This document shows positions 1 to 5,316 of a stretch of 5,491 nt of DNA, one piece after another. Numbering within the stretch: position 1 is the first letter of the stretch; the number at the start of each line of letters is the position of its first letter. The position numbers and the translations under genes are program-made. The notes under the pieces are model-generated. The model was not told the origin of the DNA. It worked only from the letters and a program-made list of their open reading frames with translations, and ran no database searches. Source of the stretch: an uncultured Mycoplasma sp. (lineage in GTDB: Bacteria > Bacillota_I > Bacilli_A > RF39 > UBA660); assembly GCA_947388575.1 (NCBI GenBank), contig CANDSI010000088.1, forward strand, positions 1-5,491, in the 5' to 3' direction.

Positions 1-528
1 GTATCATTTATATCAATTTCCTTCCAGTTCTCGACTAAATACTCAATATTTTCTTCTGAAGTTTCATTTGTATAAACCATAGATCTTATTATTGCTTTAC
101 TAATCTTAGCTTCAGCATTTTGGCTTTCACTTAACCCTGATACAGATATAATGTCATTAGTGAGAGAAGTTGAAAAATGATGTCCGAAAGTAAATAAAGG
201 GCTAATTAAATACATCATTACTATTGCTAAAACTATTCCTTTATAAACAGAAACAGGATTACTACGCCCATCATTTTTAACAATAAAATTCATTATAAGC
301 TCAATAAGGACTTTTAATATTAACCAACTTCCTGCTATTATTAAAGCTCCAGAAAAAATTTTATTCACATATTCATTATTAAAAAATTCATATTTCCATA
401 TCTTATTAATAACTCCAAAAAAACCATCAAGTATCCATAATATTCCTTTACCTATCGACCACATTACTGATCGATATATATCCCAGTACCAATGTTGTGT
501 TACTTGTGTTACTGCTAATAAAATTCAT
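1..528 (-). CDS. Multi-pass membrane protein, possibly TrbL/VirB6-like conjugation channel component; 3' end outside window, apparent frameshift near the start
   Basis: The long reading frame runs from about 524 to the window edge, about 174 codons without a stop. It shows hydrophobic stretches typical of membrane spans (GILWILDGFFGVI, FSGALIIAGSWLILKVLIEL, YKGIVLAIVMMYLISPLF) separated by short polar loops, then a soluble, acidic segment. The pattern, and the position just after an adhesin-sortase pair, recall TrbL/VirB6-type proteins of Gram-positive conjugative elements, polytopic components of the transfer channel. This family call is from memory and tentative. A strong ribosome site precedes the ATG at 526..528, but that ATG opens a frame that stops after 26 codons (stop at 448..450). 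Removing one T from the TTTT run at 520..523 joins the ATG to the long frame, giving MNLLAVTQVTQHWYWDIYR. The first in-frame ATG of the long frame is at 462..464, with no ribosome site. The cause may be a sequencing error, a real mutation, or programmed frameshifting. Confidence 0.6.
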
Positions 529-531
529 AAG

Positions 532-539
532 CACCTCCT
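532..539 (-). promoter_or_regulatory. Strong ribosome binding site for the downstream membrane protein
   Basis: AGGAGGTG lies 4 to 5 bases before the ATG at 526..528 and begins 1 base after the sortase TAA stop. It is the strongest Shine-Dalgarno match in this part of the operon. It argues that 526..528 is the intended start even though the frame breaks soon after. Confidence 0.8.
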
Positions 540-540
540 A

Positions 541-1152
541 TTAAAAACTTTCTGAATTTACTAATTCACTAATTACTACTAATTGCTTATCTTTAGAAAC
601 CTTACTGCAAGTAGTTAAAACAAGAGTAGATTTATTTTTATTACGTTTAATACTAATAGTTCCTCTTTTAGTTTCTGTATAAATATTAGTTATTTTATAA
701 ACATATTTTTTGTTACTAAAATAAATGTTTATAATATCATTGTTATTAACTTTAAATAAATTATTAAAATATGATACTTTACTATTTCCTGAATGCCCTG
801 CTACAATAAGTAAGCCGTTTTCGACATTGGGCATATCACTATTATCTAATATTTGAATATTATAATTAACATTATTTCTTTTACTTTCAGGATTTACTAG
901 TCTTCTCTTAAAAGAAATAGTAGGAATTTCTAGTACTCCAATATAATCTTTATCTTCTAAGCTTGCCTTAGTCTTAAAATCGGATTTAATATCCTTATTT
1001 AAAGAATTATTCTCAATATATTTGTTAGACTCTTGTATTTCCTGTTTATTTTCATAATAATAGGGATAATACTTATATACAATTAAAATTATTCCTAAGA
1101 TAATTAATATTAAACTAATAATATATTTTTTATTTCTTTTTATTTTTGCCAT
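541..1152 (-). CDS. Sortase (cysteine transpeptidase), probably dedicated to the adjacent adhesin
   Basis: This is a membrane-anchored transpeptidase that cleaves an LPXTG-like motif between Thr and Gly and joins the surface protein to peptidoglycan. The 203 residues hold a basic N-terminus (MAKIKRNKK), one transmembrane span (about 10 to 27), a linker, then the sortase domain from about 68. The catalytic histidine is His120 in VAGHSGNS and the nucleophile is Cys182 in TLVLTTC. Where the third active-site residue, Arg, normally precedes the last strand (xRLVV), this protein reads KDKQLVVI, with Gln190 and Lys189. There is no C-terminal membrane span, unlike most class C pilin sortases, and the short length resembles class D or unclassified sortases; the class is not certain. 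The start overlaps the adhesin end by 23 bp and has only a poor ribosome site (TAGG 11 bases upstream), suggesting translational coupling. The stop at 541..543 abuts the next ribosome site. Confidence 0.93.
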   Translation of the reverse strand: MAKIKRNKKYIISLILIILGIILIVYKYYPYYYENKQEIQESNKYIENNSLNKDIKSDFKTKASLEDKDYIGVLEIPTISFKRRLVNPESKRNNVNYNIQILDNSDMPNVENGLLIVAGHSGNSKVSYFNNLFKVNNNDIINIYFSNKKYVYKITNIYTETKRGTISIKRNKNKSTLVLTTCSKVSKDKQLVVISELVNSESF

Positions 1153-4100
1153 AAATCAAGAAGCCTATTCCACCTATAATAAGTAGTACGCTAATAACAT
1201 TTAAAATTATTGAGTCATTCAAACCAGTATTAGGAACATCGACTTCAATAGGATTATTAACAACTACTTTTTCTAATATTTCTCCATCTTTTGTAATTTC
1301 AAAATAATTTTTGCTATTATCTAATATTAAATTATCTAAAGTTTTTAATTCTTGATAATAATAAGAACCATATTCAACTTCTATTTCTATATTACCATTC
1401 TCATCAGTTACATAAGTTCCTATTAATGTCCCATCTTCTTTATAGATTCCAAACTCTACTCCTGATATAGGTCTATTTAAATTATCTACTTTATGTATTT
1501 TTAATGTAGATTTAATTTTTTCATTAGTCATTTCTGCTTTTACTATGTCGCCATTTTCTTTAATTTCAAATACTATACTTTCATTGTTTAATTTATATCC
1601 AGTCGCAGGATTTGTTTCAACTATTTTAAACTTTCCAACGAATAAATTATTAATTATAATTTTACCATCTTTATCACTTGAGCCAGTATATATTAATTCA
1701 GAATTATTGTCATCCTTTAAATGATATATCTCAAATTTAGCATTTGGAACTGGCTTTCCTGTGCTTATATCTGTTTTAGTAAATTCTAAAGTACCTTTCT
1801 TTAAATGATTTAAATCACCATAACTTTCGTAAACAATAGCAGTCATATTATCTTTTTCTGTTAATGTAAATTCATATACTTTATCGTTTAAAATATGAGT
1901 ATCTTTTGTAGACACTTCTTTTAAATAATAAGAACCTAAATATAATTTTTTACTAATAGCATAACCATCATTATCAGTTGTAAGTGTATCAACTAATTGG
2001 TTCTTCTTATAATATAACAATCTTTTATCAGCTGATTTTATATCTTCTTTGGCATATATTTCATATATTACATTATCTAAAGGTATTTCTTCGTAAGTAA
2101 AGCCATTATCTTTTATAACAAGTGATTCACCTTTTTTATGAATTTCTAATTGTCCTTTTATAACTTGATCTTTGAAATATAGAGTTACAAACGTTCCATA
2201 AGTAGAACTAGTAAAATGAGTATCCTTACCAATTGTAAATGGTAAGCTTTCTGTATTCAATAAATAATTTTTGGGACTTGAAACTTCAACTAATTTATAA
2301 TTGCCTTCTTTTAGTCTTAAATAAGTAACAATTTTACCTTCTTCATCAGTTTTAAATTCATCATATACTTTTCCAGCGACATATTGAGTTACATAACTAT
2401 TGTTATCTAAATTAAATATTTTAAATGTGGTGTCAGCAAGAGCTATTGTTTCATTAGTTTCGGCATCTACTTTAAACACTTGTAAATAAGCAGATAATTT
2501 GTTATTTAAAATATTATAGTATTGTTTTTTCTCACTAGTTTCATTGACTTCTATATAGAAATCATAAATTTTTTCAAAACCATCATGTGAATTCTTTTGG
2601 TGGAATTTCCATATTCCGTAGGGTATTTCTATTTCAGCATAGCCATGTTTATCTGTTATTATTTCAGAATATTTATCGCCATTAGGATAATAAATTTCAA
2701 AAATTATGCCTTCTTCAGCATTTAAGAATGTAGTATTACCATCTACAAAATCATATTGTTTTAAAATTGAAATATAATTTTTTATTACTTTTTCTTTAAC
2801 GTGCTTTGTAATTATTGCTGAGCCCTCAACTATAAAATCATATCTTGTTGGATCTAATAAATATCCCTCTGATGATTTTATTTCTTTCAAATAATATCTT
2901 GACCCATATTTTAAAACTTTATCACTTATTGCATAACCATTTTCATCGGTTGTAAGTTCAGTTATTAACTTATTATTTAAATCATATATGCCATAAATTG
3001 CACCTTTAAGAGTTGCTTGTCCTTGTTTAATTTCAAATTCACTATCTTCTTTAAATATTTCAATTGAAGTTTTTATAATTTCATTCTCTACATTTAAAGA
3101 TAAATTGGTATTATTTTCATCAATAGTAAAAGCAATTGTGTCTTTTAATAGTTCGTATCCTTCTTTAGCTTCTATTTCTTTTAATATATAGTTACCATAA
3201 CTTAGATTAGAACAAGAGCCCTTTCCACTAGAATCTGTAATAATATCGCAAACTTTTACATTATTGGAATTATATACTTCAAATTTAACATTGCTTAACT
3301 TAACATCAGTATCTTTATCTGATTTAACAATACTAACATTTCCTCCAGTAACAACACCACCTAAGCTCGAATATACTGGATCTATATTTCCAACAATAAG
3401 TTGATTTTGATTGTCTTCACTTAATCCAAATAATAAGGGATTGCTATAATTATTAGTATTTGTCTCCAATCTTATAGAAAAATTGCCTGCTCCTGTTCCA
3501 GTAATATTTAAATTATTCCCATCAATATTGGCAATACAATTTGTACATTTTGATACTTTATATTTTGATAATACACCTTTTGTATCCGTTATAGTCTTAG
3601 TTTTACCTATTGTTAAATCAATTGAATCACCATTAAACGATGGTCTGACATTATGAGCTGAAACTAAATTTCTTATTTCTTCCATTTCATTTAAAACTCC
3701 TGCTTGGGAATCACTAATTTTTTTACAATCTTTGGATAGGCAATTTTTATCTGTAAATGTCCTAGTAGGATCCATTACTCGCCAAATTAACATTTGTGTT
3801 GCGACTCTATATTTTATTGTACTATGATTAGTATATCCATAACCATAGTATTGGATTAATTCTATTTCATCAAGTTGCTCTTGAGTTAATTTATTCATAT
3901 CTTTTTCTTGGGTATTATTAATTAATTCTAGTATATTAGTTGTATTTTTATCATATAATGTGAAAGTTCCATTGCGAAATGTTTCACTTGGCGCTATACA
4001 ATAGGACACTTGATTTGTATTTGTATTCCAAATTTGCATTTGTCCGTATCTTATGGGTGTCCCATTAGCATTTAATTGTGCATGAAAAAAGTTTGGCACA

Positions 4101-4210
4101 TAAGAATCACTTACGTTTATTGTATCTGCTTTAGCTCCAGTAGTAGCAATTAATACTGATAATATACATAAAAATATAATAATTACTATTACTAAAAATA
4201 ATTTCTTCAT
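1130..4210 (-). CDS. Wall-anchored thioester-domain adhesin with seven SpaA/Cna_B-like domains and a VPNTG sorting signal
   Basis: Surface adhesin of 1026 residues. The signal peptide is residues 1 to 28, with cleavage likely after AKA. A thioester (TED/TQXA-type) domain spans about 40 to 190. Cys71 in YCIAPSE and Gln139 in ATQMLIWR are the residues that in this family form an internal thioester able to capture amines covalently. Next is a linker domain (about 190 to 285) with a CTNC motif (222 to 225). Seven SpaA/Cna_B-like beta domains follow, starting near 291, 380, 476, 572, 685, 805 and 898, with the recurrent pattern hydrophobic-K, TDxxGxA, YGxYxLKE, GY. Domain 5 is enlarged by an insertion around 718 to 740. 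The C-terminus has VPNTG (992 to 996), a membrane span (about 1001 to 1019) and the tail GKNKKK, a complete sortase signal. The ATG is 10 bases after AAGGAGG. The next gene encodes the sortase. The target (host, matrix or partner cell) cannot be read from sequence. Confidence 0.95.
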   Translation of the reverse strand: MKKLFLVIVIIIFLCILSVLIATTGAKADTINVSDSYVPNFFHAQLNANGTPIRYGQMQIWNTNTNQVSYCIAPSETFRNGTFTLYDKNTTNILELINNTQEKDMNKLTQEQLDEIELIQYYGYGYTNHSTIKYRVATQMLIWRVMDPTRTFTDKNCLSKDCKKISDSQAGVLNEMEEIRNLVSAHNVRPSFNGDSIDLTIGKTKTITDTKGVLSKYKVSKCTNCIANIDGNNLNITGTGAGNFSIRLETNTNNYSNPLLFGLSEDNQNQLIVGNIDPVYSSLGGVVTGGNVSIVKSDKDTDVKLSNVKFEVYNSNNVKVCDIITDSSGKGSCSNLSYGNYILKEIEAKEGYELLKDTIAFTIDENNTNLSLNVENEIIKTSIEIFKEDSEFEIKQGQATLKGAIYGIYDLNNKLITELTTDENGYAISDKVLKYGSRYYLKEIKSSEGYLLDPTRYDFIVEGSAIITKHVKEKVIKNYISILKQYDFVDGNTTFLNAEEGIIFEIYYPNGDKYSEIITDKHGYAEIEIPYGIWKFHQKNSHDGFEKIYDFYIEVNETSEKKQYYNILNNKLSAYLQVFKVDAETNETIALADTTFKIFNLDNNSYVTQYVAGKVYDEFKTDEEGKIVTYLRLKEGNYKLVEVSSPKNYLLNTESLPFTIGKDTHFTSSTYGTFVTLYFKDQVIKGQLEIHKKGESLVIKDNGFTYEEIPLDNVIYEIYAKEDIKSADKRLLYYKKNQLVDTLTTDNDGYAISKKLYLGSYYLKEVSTKDTHILNDKVYEFTLTEKDNMTAIVYESYGDLNHLKKGTLEFTKTDISTGKPVPNAKFEIYHLKDDNNSELIYTGSSDKDGKIIINNLFVGKFKIVETNPATGYKLNNESIVFEIKENGDIVKAEMTNEKIKSTLKIHKVDNLNRPISGVEFGIYKEDGTLIGTYVTDENGNIEIEVEYGSYYYQELKTLDNLILDNSKNYFEITKDGEILEKVVVNNPIEVDVPNTGLNDSIILNVISVLLIIGGIGFLIYGKNKKK

Positions 4211-4220
4211 TTTATTTTTT

Positions 4221-4227
4221 CCTCCTT
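4221..4227 (-). promoter_or_regulatory. Ribosome binding site of the adhesin
   Basis: AAGGAGG sits 10 bases before the adhesin ATG at 4208..4210, in the 27-bp gap after the preceding gene. It is a near-perfect Shine-Dalgarno sequence and fixes the start. The gap holds no terminator-like hairpin, so co-transcription with the upstream gene is likely. Confidence 0.85.
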
Positions 4228-4237
4228 TAATAGCAAT

Positions 4238-4981
4238 TTATCTATACCATTTTTTGGTACCACAATCATACCCTTTATTTCTTAAATAATCAAAATAATC
4301 AATTAAGTTTTCTTTTTTTGTTGCATTTAACCATATTTCTTTATTATAATTTCCTGAACTATCTACGCATTCTCCTTGTGGAGCAGAAAGTCTCGTAAAC
4401 CATATTTCTTTTTTGCATTCCTCATCTTCATATTTTACAGGAATTGAATTATATTTATAAGCATATCCAAAATTGTTGGCTGAATATTCTCCATAAGCAA
4501 TAGCATCTTTCTGAGTATCAAATACAACTGCAGTTGGGTTATTAGCTTTCCACTTTGACAAGTATGATACCCATTTCTCGTTACTACTATTACAAACACT
4601 TTTTACTTTTGGAGTTTCTACTGGCTTTTGACTATTATTTATCTCTGGTTTATTTATATCACTAGGTTTATTTGTTGTATTATTATTTGGTTTATTTGTA
4701 TTTGTATTAGGTTTACTAGTTACATTATTAGTTGGCTTATTTGTATTGGTATCTTTTTCTTCATTGTTTTTATTATCTTTATCTTCTTCTTTTTTTGAAT
4801 CATTCTCTATTTCAGTATTTGGTTTGTTATCATCTTGATCTTGTATTACATCAGCTTTATTGTCGTTTTCTGAATACTTTTCCGTTTTATTTTTATTATT
4901 ATCATAATTTTGGAAAATAAAAAATACTGAACTTAATGATATAACACTAATAATAGCTATAATTGTAATAATCTTTTTCAT
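4238..4981 (-). CDS. Secreted or membrane-tethered protein with long low-complexity linker and four-cysteine C-terminal domain, function unknown
   Basis: I do not recognise this 247-residue protein. MKK and a hydrophobic span (about 4 to 24) form a signal peptide or an N-terminal anchor. No lipobox cysteine is present and there is no sortase motif, so it is either released or held by this uncleaved span. Residues about 27 to 125 are almost wholly Asn, Lys, Asp, Glu, Thr, Pro and Ser: first an acidic part, then NKP-type repeats, probably an extended stalk across the wall. Residues about 128 to 247 form a compact domain with four cysteines (130, 189, 205, 240), possibly two disulphides, and aromatic-rich motifs such as NEKWVSYLSKW, YGEYSANNFGYAYKY and KEIWFTRLSAP. 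It is the first gene after a candidate promoter and lies 27 bp upstream of the adhesin, so it is probably co-expressed with it. It may be an accessory surface factor, but no function is assigned. Confidence 0.85.
   Translation of the reverse strand: MKKIITIIAIISVISLSSVFFIFQNYDNNKNKTEKYSENDNKADVIQDQDDNKPNTEIENDSKKEEDKDNKNNEEKDTNTNKPTNNVTSKPNTNTNKPNNNTTNKPSDINKPEINNSQKPVETPKVKSVCNSSNEKWVSYLSKWKANNPTAVVFDTQKDAIAYGEYSANNFGYAYKYNSIPVKYEDEECKKEIWFTRLSAPQGECVDSSGNYNKEIWLNATKKENLIDYFDYLRNKGYDCGTKKWYR
4623..4744 (-). repeat. Degenerate in-frame repeat encoding NKP-type stalk motifs
   Basis: On the coding strand the core ACAAATAAACC, or a close variant, recurs. On the plus strand GGTTTATTT or a near match begins at 4647, 4665, 4689, 4710 and 4734, and a more diverged copy at 4623. 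The spacings (18, 24, 21, 24) are all multiples of three, so the frame is kept. Each copy encodes N/S-K-P preceded by Thr or Asn. Such a tract may expand or contract between strains and change stalk length. Confidence 0.7.
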
Positions 4982-4982
4982 A

Positions 4983-4998
4983 TTAAAACCTCTTTTAA
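4983..4998 (-). promoter_or_regulatory. Ribosome binding site inside a small AT hairpin, upstream of the four-cysteine surface protein
   Basis: AAGAGG (4989..4994) is the likely Shine-Dalgarno sequence for the ATG at 4979..4981. Its GAGG core forms the loop between TTAAAA (4993..4998) and TTTTAA (4983..4988), a perfect 6-bp but A-T-only inverted repeat. The ribosome site is well supported; the hairpin is weak and may be chance in such AT-rich DNA. Confidence 0.5.
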
Positions 4999-5004
4999 AA
5001 TTTG

Positions 5005-5024
5005 TAACTCAAATATAACTCAAA
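5005..5024 (-). repeat. Perfect 9-bp direct repeat overlapping the candidate -10 box, possible operator
   Basis: TTTGAGTTA occurs at 5016..5024 and again at 5005..5013, separated by TA, so the period is 11 bp, about one helical turn. The copies flank and overlap the proposed -10. Tandem sites one turn apart, on the same face of the helix, are a common arrangement for regulator binding, but no regulator is visible in the window. Confidence 0.45.
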
Positions 5025-5040
5025 ATTAATATTTATGCAA
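5012..5040 (-). promoter_or_regulatory. Candidate sigma-A-type promoter for the surface protein, adhesin and sortase genes
   Basis: In the 67-bp gap, TTGCAT (5035..5040) and TATATT (5012..5017) are exactly 17 bp apart. The -10 matches TATAAT at 5 of 6 positions. The -35 matches TTGACA only at TTG. Transcription would start near 5005, about 25 bases before the coding region. AT-rich DNA gives many false -10 boxes, so support is moderate. It is the largest non-coding gap in the window and lies where the gene content changes from unrecognised small genes to surface proteins. Confidence 0.45.
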
Positions 5041-5059
5041 GTAAATTTTTATAAATATT
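5028..5059 (-). repeat. 9-bp AT-only inverted repeat between the 88-residue gene and the candidate promoter
   Basis: AATATTTAT (5051..5059) and ATAAATATT (5028..5036) are perfect inverted copies with a 14-bp spacer. The first arm covers the end of the upstream coding region and part of its stop codon; the second arm touches the proposed -35. It lacks any G-C pair, so as a terminator it would be weak. It could be an operator or chance. Confidence 0.3.
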
Positions 5060-5315
5060 GTTTCAAATAATTTAAATCATTAATCAGATCTTTTAAATTG
5101 CAACAAACTTCAATATTTTTCTCTTTACTTAATTTTAATTCAAAATATTTTGCTAAAGATTCTACATAGTCCACATCTTTTAACTTTTGTAATAACCATT
5201 TTTTTGTATTCGCTTTATATTTGTAATCTTTTATAATTTTATAGTAATACATCATATCAAATATCCTATTTAATAAATTATGACTTTTTGTAAAACTATA
5301 CACTTTTTTATTCAT
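5049..5315 (-). CDS. Small unrecognised protein, 88 residues
   Basis: I do not recognise this protein. It is lysine- and tyrosine-rich, predicted mostly helical, and has no signal peptide or membrane span, so it is probably cytoplasmic. Notable stretches are FDMMYYYKIIKDYKYK (about 19 to 34), NTKKWLLQKLKDVDYVESLA and a Cys-Cys pair (71, 72) before a Leu/Asn-rich C-terminus ending NYLKQYL. AGGAG lies 12 bases before the ATG, and the start comes 1 bp after the stop of the preceding gene, so the two are probably co-translated. The stop is followed by the gap holding the candidate promoter of the surface genes. Small unrecognised cytoplasmic proteins of this sort are common in mobile elements, but nothing here fixes a function. 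Confidence 0.7.
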   Translation of the reverse strand: MNKKVYSFTKSHNLLNRIFDMMYYYKIIKDYKYKANTKKWLLQKLKDVDYVESLAKYFELKLSKEKNIEVCCNLKDLINDLNYLKQYL

Positions 5316-5316
5316 A

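Noticed and set aside
522..524. ATT at 522..524 as a rare non-standard start of the long frame
   Set aside because: The spacing from AGGAGG is workable, but ATT starts are very rare and a proper ATG with ideal spacing lies just upstream; a one-base indel is simpler.
1..528. TGA read as tryptophan (mycoplasma-type code), which might rescue the broken start
   Set aside because: Although TGA lies in the long frame at 525..527, reading through it still gives no start codon with a ribosome site, and every Trp elsewhere is TGG with no in-frame TGA in the complete genes.
1153..1180. Transcription terminator or separate promoter between adhesin and sortase
   Set aside because: The genes overlap, there is no GC-rich hairpin with a T-run, and no convincing -35/-10 pair.
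1240..3350. DNA-level tandem repeats from recent duplication of the SpaA-like domains
   Set aside because: The seven domains share a protein pattern but are strongly diverged, with no long identical DNA blocks visible, so duplication is ancient or the domains were acquired separately.
4623..4744. CRISPR-like or other short spaced repeat array
   Set aside because: Copies are degenerate, spacing varies by codon multiples, and they encode an NKP stalk in frame.
4732..4920. Plus-strand open frame of 62 codons
   Set aside because: It is the antisense of the low-complexity linker; its Tyr/Leu/Phe-rich composition is what antisense of Asn/Lys/Asp codons gives, and it has no ribosome site.
4905..4981. 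Lipoprotein signal for the four-cysteine protein
   Set aside because: The hydrophobic N-terminus has no cysteine and no L-x-x-C lipobox; the first Cys is residue 130.
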